A program made the translations under genes and the position numbers. DNA of 64,000 nucleotides. Origin: Anadara kagoshimensis. Lineage: Eukaryota; Mollusca; Bivalvia; Arcoida; Arcidae. This document shows, in pieces, positions 47,612 to 60,170 of this stretch (its first letter is position 1; every line of letters begins with the position of its first letter). The notes under the pieces were generated by a model, which worked only from the letters and a program-made list of their open reading frames with translations, had not been told where the DNA came from and did not search any database. The stretch is taken from the NCBI GenBank assembly GCA_021292105.1, contig CM037869.1, positions 29,961,536-30,025,535 of the forward strand. The letters are read 5' to 3'.

Positions 47612-47765
47612 ATAGAGGATCTTAGACGAGTGAGGGTTTAATATGAAATTTATTAAACGAGTTTAATAATTAAAGATTCCACGAGCCTTGGCAAGTGGCA
47701 TATTTATTTATTGAACGAGTTTAATAAATTTTATATTAAACCCTCACACGTCTAAGATTCGATAT
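47612..47765. mobile_element. Fold-back MITE, ~150 bp
   Basis: GATCTTAGACGAGTGAGGGT and TTAATATGAAATTTATTAAA at the left mirror TTTAATAAATTTTATATTAA and ACCCTCACACGTCTAAGATT at the right. No coding capacity. Confidence 0.85.
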
Positions 47766-48753
47766 ATCACATAACTCAAAAAACCGAGACACAATGACAT
47801 GTACATATTATTTGATGCCATATAGAAACAGACGATTTCTATTTAGGTCAGACAAATCACCTCCAAATTAACTGCGCAAGTGAGAATATAGTTCTATTTT
47901 TAAGTAATTCCGTAAAATGATAAAGACAAAATCAGTATGTAATTTCAAATTATGTTAATTTTTTTTCGAATGCATCAAAATTACTTTTCAAAGAATTGGA
48001 AAGCCTTTAAAAGTCTAAAAATAAACAACAGACTGACACAGTTTTCATAAGACGTCATTAGGCGCCACCACTACGTAAATGATGTCACTGTTGTGTTCCA
48101 CATATCATTACATCACAGAATGTAGCAAACCTTTTGGGAATATTTTCTTTGATTATACCAATTCCTTCTCCATCTACTTTTATGGTATCACCAACATCAA
48201 ATGCAGTTATTTTGGCCTGACGTAGTAAAAGTTGTAAAAAAGAAGTACATAAATGGCGTCGGAATATTTTCGAGAAGATCACGATTTATCCAATGATAAG
48301 CGTGAAAACTGATTACGTCACAATCAAGTGATATTACATGGAGAGTTGTGTGATATAAAAGATTATATTGTACTGTGTATGTATGTATGTATGTCAGAAT
48401 GTTGTAAAGGTATGGTGAATGTGAATAAAAGATAATATAAAAAGAAAACAGCATTATGCTAAAGCTGGGTGTTTTTTAAAATAGTGATTTTATCTTGATA
48501 AAAAAAATTTTTGCCAAATTTAAAATTTTCTAATTTGTTTTTATACTTTTCTCTATATTTCAGAACATTCCAAGAAAATTGATTTTTAATAAAGATAGCA
48601 ACTTTATTACATACATTTAGATGATAAAGTTAAGACTTCAACTTCAGCTTCAACTTCAATATATTTCAATTGTATGAACAAAATTTGATATGATGATTGT
48701 AATGTAAACCAATGGCAAAAAAAAAAAAACTTTTAAAGTTCATTGTGTAAAAA

Positions 48754-48787
<34 letters not shown>

Positions 48788-49069
48788 TCTCCCTATTTAT
48801 ATGTCCAAAAACGAGGTCTTAAATATTTAATAATTGTGAAAAAGGAAATAAATGTTTATTAATTTAAATTTTTATATTTTTTAATTCTTAAATCATGAAA
48901 TTTAAACAAACACAGGAAACAAAACAACATTTTAAATAGAACGAACGGAAATCACCTTATTGTTATTGTTTTTATTGTTTTCATAAGTTCATTGCCTCCG
49001 CTTCATTTCGATGCTCACCATATCATTCAAAAATTAGTAAAAACTGTGAGTATTTATATAATAATTTTA

Positions 49070-49409
49070 ACTGTAAATAAACTTTTATTCGCGGATATTA
49101 ATTTCGCGATTCTCTTACCAAAACCATTTCGCGGCTATTAACTTTCGCGATATAGACTTTAGCTAAATATTTGGTATAAATAAAACCATTTTCGAAAACA
49201 TATTTGCCACAGTAATTTTTCAAAACCATTTTGGAAAACAAATTTGCGACTTTTAATTTACAAAAACCATTTTCGGAAACAAATTTGCGACGATTAATTT
49301 ACAAAAACCATTTTCGGAAACAAATTTGCGACGATTAACTTTCGCGATTATTTTGTCCTCGCGAAACACGCGAAATTTAATCGCATCCGAATAAATGTTT
49401 GTTTACAGT
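49070..49409. mobile_element. MITE with TTCGCG-rich ends and internal ~45-bp repeats
   Basis: Left ACTGTAAATAAACTTTTATT with CGCGG pairs with right CCGAATAAATGTTTGTTTAC followed by AGT. Inside, AAACCATTTTCGGAAACAAA plus TTTGCGACGATTAATTTAC repeats about three times. Segmental copy 3 has no such insert near 58890, so it arrived after the copies separated. Confidence 0.8.
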
Positions 49410-50196
49410 ATATGAAATAACGTTTTACAGGATTGTGCTGTATATAATGTTTACATTAGGACATGCCAATTCGTTACATAGTTTATCGTCGCTTGAAGGT
49501 ATGTTATGGGACTTCAAATGGTCGAATTAATCCCTTTTTGGGTGAAAACATCAATCATTTTAAGGTTTAATTTTTTTTTTTTTTTTTTTTTTTTTGGTTC
49601 TTTTTAAAATTACAATCAGGTTTTCATCATAATTTGTTACAATTGTTGATACTGTATGCTCTTTTTGACTGTTTATTAAATGCCAAGTTCAATATTTTTA
49701 ACATAAGATGTTCTCTTTTTTATTTCAACTTCTTTTTGATTTACCTGAACAAGTAAGCAGCTAGGTTTTAAGGCGGGTGAATGTTTAACAAAGAAAAAAA
49801 TCTGGTATGGCCTTATTGTAAATAAAGTATTTCAGAAGTACTTTGTTTTTACGATTTATCCTATACAATGCTTTACACTACACAAATTTGACAATCGATT
49901 TACTGCAATTTTTCCAATTACGATTTATTTAATGTAAATAATGTTATATGTATCATCTCATTAACTCCTATTAATTATCTCGTACTAACTCCTGCCAAAA
50001 CTCGGGAAGGGCGAGCCCTGGTAAAATAATGAACATGCCTATTCTTTAAAAAGTCGTAGCAGATTTAAAACCGTAGTTGAGTCAAGTTTCGATTTTTGGT
50101 CAAGTGTTTAAGTATGCGTTTATTTTATTGAGTTTATACGGGTAATCCGGAAATATACGTACACGAAAATCGTGTTATGCAAACCGAGTATATGAT
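49410..50196. other. Non-coding part of segmental copy 2
   Basis: A 26-base T tract at about 49569-49595 is followed by A+T-rich sequence. No gene. Confidence 0.4.
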
Positions 50197-50420
50197 GGAA
50201 GAGGGTTTAACATACCAGTCAAGAATTCCTCAATATATCGAGACGTCACATAGAAGAAATGGCAGAAATTTTTACCTTTGCAATGTATTCAGGGACAATG
50301 TAAAGGGAGTTTTTAACGTGTCGTTACAGGGGCATCGGGTTTTAAAATTCTGACTTTTATTTCTGAATGCCAAGGACAATCACTTCCTATTTTCAAGTCT
50401 TGGTTTACACCCAGGCTGGG
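50197..50420 (-). mobile_element. SINE family 1, diverged copy
   Basis: CAGTCAAGAATTCCTCAATATATCGAGACG tail text and TTTCAAGTCTTGGTTTACAC near the head side mark a reverse-oriented, truncated copy. The open frame 50367-50615 starts inside it. Confidence 0.7.
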
Positions 50421-50799
50421 GTTTGGTATAATTTTAAATCACATACTTGTAAACAGAGCTATCAGTCAACTATTTATAAAAATAAAAGTCTATTATGTAC
50501 AAGGGTCGGTATCTACCCTCTGAATTCATTTATTGTGCAAGAGAAGTGTATTTTGTTATTGTCCGATTTCTATTGTCACCTTTCGTATTTCCGTGATGTT
50601 GTTCATACATGTTGAAAATGTTAAAAAGATAATTGTCCTTTTTATTGTCACGTTCCTTTTCTGAAACGGAATATCCAGTTAATATGTAAATGTGTAAGGC
50701 ATCGGTATGAACTACAGTGAATACGCGTGACCTGGAAAAGGCACCGGTTATAGTAATATAAACCCCAAAGTCGATAAATAAACACCCATGCACCAGATA

Positions 50800-50945
50800 G
50801 AGGGACAATGATGAGAGACAGTAGTATTAACTCCCGTGAATACTGGGGATGCAACGGACAGACAGCGGTGCGAGCTCACGTGAATACGCAGGCAGCAAGG
50901 GACAGAACGTTTTTACTTCCGTGATTAAGTCAATACGCCGTATAA
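50800..50945. repeat. 44-bp minisatellite, short array of copy 2
   Basis: About three diverged units (GAGACAGTAGTATTAACTCC, GGACAGACAGCGGTGCGAGC) correspond to the large arrays in copies 1 and 3. Confidence 0.8.
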
Positions 50946-51220
50946 CAGAAATACTTGTACGTTTCTTTCTTCGTGAAGTCTCGATATAAGTAAAATATTC
51001 CTGACTAGGACGTTAAACAACATTTCTCAACTCAGTCCTTATCTTCGTATGCGTGTTTTTGCGTTGTATATTTCACCTTCACTTTCCCATTAATAGTACC
51101 TAGTTAAGGTAAAAAGAGTCAACGGGTAAATGTGATAGATTTATATTATATGTACTGCATGTGATACTAAAATATAAAATTATGAAAAACAACAATATTT
51201 GCTTTACAGATAAATAAATT

Positions 51221-53085
51221 ATGGAAGCTAAAACCGACTTAGAAATTATTGCAAATGACAATTATTACGTCACGTTTGACTGGTACACGCCACGCCCACA
51301 CATGATAATTTTAGGAAAAAAGGACACAGGGTCCGAAAGTAAATGTCTCAAATCTATGATCCCAACTTTCGGTACACCGATATTTACTGAGATGTCGGAC
51401 AAGGAGAAGGAAGCGTTAATCACCATAGCAACGAAAACGTGCATTGAAGTGATGAAATTAAAACCTGTGAAGGGTATACCGGGTATCGGGTCACCAGCGG
51501 TTTTGTCACTTCACTTCGGGTCTTGGTTTGCACAGAAATCAAAGCACTTCCATGCGCATGTCTGTATGAACACGGAAGCATATCAAAAATGGATTAAGAC
51601 ATACGCAGATAATCCTATTTTAAAAAGGAAACTAAAATATGGTTTAGCATCGTATCTTCAAAAAGCTGGAGATCAGCCAAAGGATTATACAATCGATAAC
51701 ATTAAGGCCAGTATGACTTATTAAAGAAAGATGCTGGACTACAGAGTCTGGCTTACAACGAGAACTACATGCGGATTGGTTTTGTATCAGACAAGTACGA
51801 CAATCTCACACTAATGGAGGTGATGGATGACCTTGTTTCTTCACATGACTTCCTGAAAGAAACTGGCGGACACATCTGTATCGACCTCGGTAAAGAAGGT
51901 AATGTAATATGAAAAATCGCACTAGTCTATGTTCAAACCAGAAATTAAAAAACAAAGTAAAATCTTTTAAAAACTGCCAAAAGTTATACATGTGACCTTC
52001 CACCAGTAAAGTGAGACCGTTGCTCCGGAAGAGTAAGTATCTCCTGTTTAGCTTCATGTACCTACACCTGTTACGAAGAGATGTTTAGTTACAGTAGCTT
52101 CATTAGCATGCTGATTCTTGACATGAAGTTTAAAAACTATATACCTTTTTGATCATGCTAAAAACTTGGCCCAAAGGGTCTCTGTGACCTTTGAAGCAGA
52201 TCAAGGTCAAATCTATTCTAAACTTTAAAGAACTCCAGGCAGTTATTCTATTAATGAAATTTGATGTCTACAGGCCTTATGGTTCATAAGAAGTCATATT
52301 CAGCGTTTTTCCTTAAAAGGGCATGGTGACAATGAATGAATATCAAGTTCTAATCTATTCTCAAACTTTGTAGAATTCAACACAACGATTAATTATCTGA
52401 AGTTTGATGTCTATAGATCTATTGCTTCATAAAAAAAGTCATTTTATCATTTCTTCATACAAGGTCACAGTGACATTGAACAAAGGTCAAGGTCAAATCT
52501 ATTTATTAACTTTTTAGAACTCAATACACTGATAATATATCTGAGGTTTATAATGTCTTTAATCCTTTTGGTTCATGAAAATATGTCGTTTTTAATGTTT
52601 TTACATACAAAGTCATGGTGACTTATACTAACGTCAAGGTAAAATCTATTGAAAAAACTTTGTAGTACTCAACAAACTTATTCTATATATGAAACGTGAT
52701 GTCTATAGACCTTTTTGTTAATGAGAAGGTGTCTACAGTATATAACTACATTTCACAAATTATCATATAGGATTATTGGCTTATATGTACGCTACGTCAC
52801 TGATAAAGGTCCTAACCCGAAAAGCACCGAGAGTTCACGAGCACGTATCGCTCCATATGAATCTTCATCTGTCTTTATTATATTATTTTTAACTAAACCC
52901 TTTATCTTTGAACAGGTTTCCCTGGATACAGAATGTTGATTGATAGTTCCGAAGTACAACAGGCAAAGGTCAGAGGTTATCTTCAACTTCCAGGAGATTC
53001 TTTTGCTAAGCTGTTGACAGTGTTTGGTATTGCCAAGGGATGGCTTACACAAAACCAACCTCAAATGGGCATCGTTTACACTTAG
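51221..53085 (+). pseudogene. HIT-like gene copy 2, frameshifted by a 34-bp deletion
   Basis: Exons 51221-51898 and 52916-53085 retain the splice sites of the other copies (GAAG/GTAATG, TTGAACAG/GTTTCC). The triad HFHAHVC is intact near residue 110. At about 51705 the text AACATTAAG/GCCAGTATG lacks 34 bases present in copies 1 and 3 (the stretch for VFEKVFKxKDGG), so the frame ends at TAA 51722-51724 after 167 residues. Downstream, KKDAGLQSLAYNENYMRIGF and the C-terminal exon (one codon shorter) are well kept in the shifted frame. That points to a recent break, a real short product, or an assembly error. The 1017-bp intron contains an inserted repeat. Confidence 0.82.
52070..52725. repeat. 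Tandem ~145-bp repeat inserted in the copy 2 intron
   Basis: CAAGGTCAAATCTATT, TTTGATGTCTATAGACCT-like and AGAAGTCAT phrases recur four times at 140-150 bp spacing. It accounts for the longer intron relative to copies 1 and 3 (423 and 539 bp). GGTCAAGGTCA text suggests relation to the CTCACCTGAG family. Confidence 0.7.
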
Positions 53086-53565
53086 TAACGAAAGGCAACT
53101 GGCAGTCATAAAGAGAACTTCTGTCACTATCAGTGTCTATATGTTACTTTTAGACTTTTTAAATAAGTAGTCTTTATTATATAATTTAACATAGATTTCC
53201 TAAATATTATGTACTTATATCAAATATCAACTCAAATAAATAAATAAATAAAAGTTAAACATTTAAGCATTGATCTTTCCAGAAATGGCGTTTATAGTGC
53301 TATAACTTTCATTGCAGTGCAAAGCAAACTGTTCATAACCTTTGCACGGCTTTGGAAGTAAAAGAACTACAGACGCCATTTCTAGACAGAGACAATTCAA
53401 AAAAATCTTATTTTGAACTTTAAATCTTTTTATAAATTTAAAACACTGTCGTGTACAACATGCATTTCCAATTGTAGGAACAGCCAATCTATGACATCGC
53501 GCGTATAAGCAGTAACAAGAAAAAGGTGATGTCAGTGTATCAAATGTAGTTATATAGTCCTATAA

Positions 53566-53690
53566 TTAAGAAATAAGGTAATTTTCCAGTCTTTATGAAC
53601 TTGTAAAGTATAATGGACAGCGAAGACTTTTGTGCAGCCCATTATACTTTGAATGTTCATAAAGAAATTGGAAAAACACCTTATTTCTTA
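53566..53690. mobile_element. Fold-back MITE, ~125 bp
   Basis: AAGAAATAAGGTAATTTTCC and AGTATAATGG at the left mirror CCATTATACT and GGAAAAACACCTTATTTCTT at the right. Found only in the copy 2 flank. Confidence 0.85.
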
Positions 53691-53974
53691 TATTTACAAT
53701 TTTTATAAAAATAATTTTTTCTTACATTTTCCATATAAATTTGAAAAATATTGAAATGCGCTGTTGGTGCACCTTCTCATAAAAATGGGACATTTGACAT
53801 TTGACACCTGACGTCTGAGGTATTGTCGATGTCAAATACTGTATTGAAGCAAAGATATTGCAATTGTTAATATTTACATTTGGTATCAAACAGCTGATTT
53901 TGGTATTATATAACATGACAAATGTAAATATATATGTTTATTTACAATATTGTGAAGCTACAAATCTGGTTTGG

Positions 53975-54205
53975 CCTCGGTTTTACGGACATTTCTTTAC
54001 TGATATTTTCCTTAACTTAAAATGTTGGTTATCTTTTTTTAACAATTGGTAAATTTTTTTTTTTTGTAAAATAAACTATTTAAAATTTAAAAAGAAACTT
54101 GAAGTGGTCTTCAAAATGACATCTTAGATACTTAAATACCTGAATAAAAAATTAACATTTGAAATTTTTCCAGCGTCAATATAAGGAAAATCTTAATTGT
54201 TTTGT
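53975..54205. mobile_element. MITE family A remnant in copy 2
   Basis: GGCCTCGGTTTTACGGACAT and TTTTCCTTAACTTAAAATG give the left end. The right half corresponds to copies 1 (27526) and 3 (62040), where the left end is harder to see. Confidence 0.6.
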
Positions 54206-54744
54206 GGTATACTCATTTATAGGAAATATATTGGCCTTCTTCTTTTGGGGCATGTAAGTATAACAGAAAATGCATGATTTTTTCAATTGTTCGAAGTGAA
54301 GGGTTTAAACATGAGAAGCGTAATCTTTATGCGACAACAGCATGAATAAGAGACTTATAATGCAAAGCCAAAAGTTTATTTTGCTCTTTCAGAAAATAAA
54401 TTGTACAATACCTGGCAAATTTAGTTATAGTTTTGATTTTAAGGACTTGGTTCAAACTTGTTTTTAAGTAGCTGTGTTAAGTAGTTGCTGAGAAAACTGT
54501 TACAAAAAGTTTTGTTTTGGACAGACGGAGGGAAGTACAGAGGTAAACCAGTATACCCCTTTTTCTTTGAAGCGGAAGTATATGTTTAAAATGTCAAACG
54601 CAAATGTATGCTACAAAGAGTAGAGAAAGCCAATCATTATAAAGCTGACGATATATTTATGTCTGTTACGTTTTGCTGACTCACTACCATCATAATCTTA
54701 TGGTGTCATGCCATATGCTTTGCAAACAATGGCGTTACGTAATT

Positions 54745-55440
54745 TTATTTCATAAAATTTAACGCCATTTTTTATATATTTATTACTTATTGAATCAGAT
54801 TTTATTATATACATAAATCAACTGACTGGCCTGTAATTAAAGGCAAAGCAAAAATGTCAACACATATCGTTCAAAGGGTGGTAGAGATGGGCTGTATTTA
54901 AACACTTATTGCACATATTTTTGAACTAATAGTTGTATCAATTAATTAAAATACTTTAATGAATAATTTCAATATCTAATTATAGTTTGTGAAGACATAT
55001 CGGACATTTTAGTCTGTAACAGCCGAAACCCTTTTGTCAGGGAAGCAGAAGTTAGATGGGGTATACTTCTGTAATGAACTTTAGATTGTTCACATTTACT
55101 CTTAATTCAAATTATTTATTTATTATCAGACTTAAAAATCGGAATTTCAGTCACTTGAATTCTTGAATGCAACAATCACTACAGCGCCATGTCATCCGAA
55201 TTCAGTGAATAAAATGAGTTTAAAATATTTTTAATTTCCTATATTTTTTACAACACATAAAAGATGCACGAATGGCATTTTTGTAAGAGAAATTATCATT
55301 CTCAATTGATCAGTTAAAATAATCTCAAAGCGTTTAACCGTGTATTTCGGCATCATTGTTTACAATCGAAGCAGCAAATAAGTGTCCCTAATTAAAGTCA
55401 CATGATAATAAAAGTCACATGACACTTCTTCCGGAGCATA
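54745..55440. other. Insertion of unknown type in segmental copy 2
   Basis: Roughly 700 bp separate GCTTTGCAAACAATGGCG from GGCGTATTGAATTCAATGGC, which lie close together in copies 1 and 3. No gene or clear ends recognised. Confidence 0.5.
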
Positions 55441-55814
55441 TCTGAGAAACGGCGTATTGAATTCAATGGCACTAATCTTAACAAAGAATTTTATAAATGA
55501 ACCTTGCTTTACAAATAAAATGTATATTTACTTCTAAAAACTTAGTTCACAGTGTTTATTTCTATGCTTTTGATTAAAGGATGTATTCTTCTGAGGAGTT
55601 GAAAATTTCTCGCAGTAAATGTTTTACATACCATTTGGAAGGATATGGTTTTAAGCAAGTCTTTATGCAAACATAATCATAATTTTTGATAGGGGACTAC
55701 TTTTTTGCCAGCATACTTTATCTGACGTCATGACCTTGTCAATGATAGAACCTGAAAATAACATAGACAAAACTACCTGTCATAACTACATGTTTTAAAA
55801 CATTTTTATGAGAT

Positions 55815-55915
55815 CCATCTACGCCCCAGTGAAGAACATTTCATTCATATCGAGACGTTAACAAGCTACAGGTAAAGTGACAGAAACTTATATCTTTGCA
55901 GTGCGCTCAGAGCAA
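55815..55915 (-). mobile_element. SINE family 1 tail fragment
   Basis: CCCCAGTGAAGAACATTTCA and TTCATATCGAGACGTTAAC match the tail end of the family in reverse. The rest is absent. A dispersed repeat D fragment follows (55915-55990). Confidence 0.6.
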
Positions 55916-55990
55916 ACAGATAGCTAAACAGAAGGTGCTAATTATTCCGGATCACCTGGTCTCACTTCCCTGGTGGAGAGTCATCTAATT

Positions 55991-56884
55991 TGCCATTTTC
56001 AAAAATTTTACTTTGCTGTGGAATTGTAGTTTGGACATGGATTGGTATGTTTGTTATTGATCTTCAAAAGGCTATCAGATCTGACTCTATTCAAAGTGTA
56101 TGTGACTTATTGTCAATATTCATAGAGGTCTACTGGAGAAAACTGATGTCCTTCAAGAAACTGTGTAATGTAACTACGATGGTGAATATTAGACGTCAAG
56201 TTTTCAAGTTTTACTTCTAAAGGAAAAGATGTACATTTTGTCATCAACTCTTTTATTTCTTTTGAAAGAAACGTGTATGTTGTCACTGCAAGATTTGACA
56301 TGTCATTTTCATATTTCTCTTAAGTTATTATTACCTTTTAAGAAAGTCGACATCTTTCTCATTGTCGCATTTCTTTCTGAAATAAAATATTAAATAACAT
56401 GTAATTTGTAACAGTTTTGCAAAGAAATATGACAATCAGAAAGGTGATAATATTGTAATCAATTTTCTAAAATTGTAAGAACACCGTTTGAGAAATATGA
56501 AAACTGGCAACAGAAACTTGACACTGACAAAATACAATCTCCACAAAGGAATGTAACAATAACAAAAGAGGCAATTTTTGTCGTCAACTTTCTAAAATGG
56601 TAAGAATAACGTTAGAGAAATATGAAAACTGACAACAGAAACTGGGCAATGACAAAACAATTTTCTACAAAGAAATTTGACAATTACAAAAGATGCAATG
56701 TTTATGGTCAACTTTCGAAAATGGTAAGGAGGTAAGACTAACGTTAGAAAATTATGAAAACTGACAACATAAATTAAGTTAAATACCAGGAAAGTGGACT
56801 TGGTGCACCAGATGGGTAAGTCTTATAAACTTATAGAATAGGTATCAAGAATACAATGAGGATCAAGACTTCATTAGAGTTTTA
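55991..56884. other. Gene-free stretch with a degenerate tandem repeat
   Basis: ATATGAAAACTGACAACAGAAA and TCAACTTTCTAAAATGGTAAGA phrases recur three times between 56440 and 56780 at about 120-bp spacing. The 76-codon frame 55990-56220 has no support. Confidence 0.5.
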
Positions 56885-57130
56885 ATCTTAACCTACTCTC
56901 GGCTATTCAGAAGTCGTGGGTTCGAACCCCGACCGGATCTGACCAAAGACTTTAAAGTGGTTAGTGACTGTTCTATCGCCAAGAAATTAAAGTCGCTGTT
57001 CTCTCGGATTGAGATTTTTTGAATAAACGAGGTCTCGTTTCACGATAAAGAACCCTGTTGAACACCGAGCTATCAAAAATGCGTCGAATTTTCCAGGTGT
57101 CGATTCACCGTTATATCGATAGCTGGTGAC
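56885..57130 (+). mobile_element. SINE family 1 copy
   Basis: GTCGTGGGTTCGAACCCCGA (B box) is followed by ACCAAAGACTTTAAAGTGGT and ATAAACGAGGTCTCG. The A-box part is degraded and the tail is not recognisable. Confidence 0.8.
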
Positions 57131-57490
57131 TGTGGGAAAATATATCATAACTGTCGAAAAATGCTTTAATTTTGTGCGATTTTCTCTATTTTTTAAATTT
57201 TTATCTTAATTTCGCAACAAAATTGAAATTATTGATAAACTGGTGTGTATATGTACAGTTCCTGGAACTTCCTGCATCTTGGGTTTGCTATCTCTTTTCC
57301 ACAACATCCGATTTTACGTGAAGGAGGTTACCTTTATAAATTTTGGCTATAACGAATGCCACTTGTTTGAAAAAATAAATTCAAATTTATAATTATAGTT
57401 TCCAGGTTTATGCTGGTTATGTTATCAACACAATAAACACACAAACACGCATACACTACACTGCCATCCATACATAACTTTACAAATATA

Positions 57491-58404
57491 CAGTAAAACC
57501 TCTCTAAACCGGACAAGCTCCGGACCATAGATTTTGTCCGGTTAGGGAGGTGTCCGGTTTAGAGAGGTTTTGACATTTTAACTGGTTTATCTCACCTTAA
57601 CTAAATAAATCTAGAAAGATGTGATACATGTAAGAGAAGCCACACAATCAACAACACTACATGTTAATGTTACTTAAACATCTCATTATATGATATGCTA
57701 TATGTAAGAGCACTGTTTAGTTTTAAATCACCATTAATTCCCTTTCTTAATAGGATTCTAATTAGGATACTCATGGCAACACAACACTACCATTATCAAT
57801 CCCTGACTAGACAACAATAGTGTTGACACCTTTCCAGTCTCCTTGATTCATAAGGTGTTACTGGATAATAATTAACAAAATAACTGATAATAAGATGAGG
57901 TTATATAGAAGTGATTATCTTAAGTTATTGGGTCAATTAATAAATAAATCAATAAACAAATTTAGATTATAAAGAAAAATCACAAAAGAAAGAATAGATA
58001 AAAATATATAGATGAAAAATAATTACAAAATAAATATATGAGTAATTAAATTAAATACCAAATATTTTGAATAAGAATTAAAAAAAAAACTTATGTTTTT
58101 TTTAAGTGTCCATAATTGAATATCTTTATAAACCTATTTAAAACTAATATATTTAAATAAGGAAAAAAGTAATTACAAAAAAAAAAAAAAAAATCAAAAT
58201 GTTGTCCGGTTTAGAGAGGTTCAATTTTAAGGATATAAGCAACTTGGGACTAAAAAGTTTGTCCGGTGTCCGGAATAGAGAGTATCAGGTTTAGAGAGGT
58301 TCTTGTTTGTTGAAATAAAAAAGGATAAATTCGGGACCAAATATTCTGTCCGGAATAGAGAGTTGTCCGGTTTAGAGAGTGTCCAGTTTAGGGAGGTTTC
58401 ACTG
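57491..58404. mobile_element. TA-flanked transposon remnant (pogo/Tigger-like ends)
   Basis: The left end CAGTAAAACCTCTCTAAACC and the right end GGTTTCACTG after GTCCAGTTTAGGGA are inverted repeats, flanked by TA on both sides (57489-57490, 58405-58406). CAGT-AAACCTC ends with TA targets resemble pogo/Tigger members of Tc1/mariner (knowledge-based inference). Subterminal blocks repeat GTCCGGTTTAGAGAGGTT several times near both ends. The A+T-rich middle has no transposase frame. Confidence 0.8.
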
Positions 58405-59189
58405 TATCTTTATTATAGGTTACATTATAAATATAATATCTAATTTTGCTCATACAATTAGAAAATATTGAAGTTGAAATTGAAGTCATAAACTTTATGA
58501 TCTAAATGTATGTAATATAAAGATGTTTTTCTTGAAAATCAATTGTATTGAAATTTTCTGAAATTTGGACAAACATATAAAAAGTGTATTATAAGTGTGT
58601 GTGTGGGTGGGTGTGTGTGTGATCTATCCTTGTTTATATGTCCAAAAACGAGGTTTTAAATATCAGATAATTGTGAAAAAGGAAATACTTGTTTACTCAT
58701 TTATAAAGATTTTAATTTTTTTATTTTTAAATCGTAAAGTTGCAATAAAAACAGGAAACAAACAATATTGTAAAAAGAACAAACGGAAATCACCTTATTT
58801 TTATTGTTTTAATATTTTTTCATAAGTTCATTGCCTCCGCTTCATTTGGATACTCACCATATCTTTCAAAACTTAGTAAAAACTGTGAGTATAAATATAA
58901 TACCTCATTCATCTTTATATAAAATAACTTTTAACATGCTTGTGCCAGATATAATGTTTGTATTAGATCTTGCCAGTTCGTTACCCCATAAAGCTTCTGC
59001 TTGCGGGTAAATTCTGGGACTTCAAATTAAAAAAAAAACCAAGAAAACAGAAAAAGAAAAAGGAAAAAATATATCGAATGGTTTTTTTTTTTCGTTTCTT
59101 TTTTTTTGGGGGGGGACATAATATGAATCATTTTAAGGTATCATTTTCACACTTGTTACAATTGTCATTTTTGTACTGTTTATTTTATG

Positions 59190-59990
59190 GCAAACACAAT
59201 GACAAACAGCGGTACTAACTCTTATGAATGCGCTTAGTTACAAGGGCTGACAACGGTACTGACAATCGTGAATACGCTGGGTTATAGAGACAGACAACGG
59301 TATTACCTGACGTGAATACACGATTTACCGGGGACAGACCCTTGAATACGCGGGTTGCCGGGGACAGACAGTTGTACTAACTCCCATGAATACGCGATTT
59401 ACCGGGGACAGACAACGGTACTAATTCTTGTGAATACGGTGGTTGCCAGGGTCAAACAACGTTACTAACTCCTGTGAATACACGGGTGTCAGGGACAGTG
59501 GCACTAACTCACGTTTATACGCGGGTTGCCGGGGACAGACAGCGGTGCTAATTCCTGTGAATTTGGTGGTTACAATGGGTAAAAGGTGATATTTATTTCC
59601 GTGAATACGCGCGGTGCCGGGGACAGAGAGTAGTACTAACTTTCGTGAATACGCGATTTAACGGCGACAGACAGCGGTACTAATCCCTGTAAAAACGCGG
59701 GTGCCAGGGACCTACGTTGGCACTAACTAACGTTTATACGCGGGTTGCCGGAGACAGACAGTGGTACTAATTCCTGTGAATTTGGTGGTTGCAATGGACA
59801 TACAGTGGTTTTTATTTCCGTGAATACGCGAGATGCCGGGGACAGACAGCGGTACTAATTATTGCGAATACTCGGGATGCCAGGGACAGACAGTGGTACT
59901 TATTTCTTTGAATATTCGCGGTTCCAGAGACAGACGGCAATATTAAATCGGGTACATAAGCGGCGGACAGACAATGGTACTAACATGCAC
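59190..59990. repeat. 44-bp minisatellite upstream of copy 3
   Basis: About 17 units built on GGGACAGACAGCGGTACTAA and TTCCTGTGAATACGCGGGTT, more diverged from one another than the central block of copy 1. Confidence 0.9.
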
Positions 59991-60170
59991 GTTCTTTTCT
60001 TCGTGTTTTTGCGCTATCGACTTCGCACTAATAGTACTTAATTAAGGTATAAAGAGCCAATGAGCAAACGGTCGAAATCGAACATGACAGATTTTTATTA
60101 TGTGTACTGCATGATATACTAAAATAAAAACAAATTAAAAAACAATATTTGCATTACAGAGAAACGAATT

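Larger units (their letters stand above)
46736..48699. other. Gene-free stretch with microsatellites and a palindrome
   Basis: Holds (CT)n/(TATC)n at 47497-47595, an inverted repeat at 47612-47765 and A+T-rich text. A 65-codon minus-strand frame at 48085-48282 has no recognisable family. Confidence 0.45.
48700..55700 (+). repeat. Segmental duplication, copy 2 (most diverged)
   Basis: Aligned with copy 3 from the (TG)n and ATATGTCCAAAAACGAGGT region onward, and with copies 1 and 3 across the HIT-like exons and 3' flank. Private insertions are a MITE (49070-49409), a SINE (50197-50420), an intronic repeat (52070-52725), a fold-back (53566-53690) and about 700 bp at 54745-55440. It lacks the family C MITE present in copies 1 and 3. 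Confidence 0.83.

Noticed and set aside
48085-48282. Minus-strand frame with FDVGDTIKVDGEGIGIIKE, faintly like a small beta-barrel
   Set aside because: Too short, no splice context and no family I can name with confidence.
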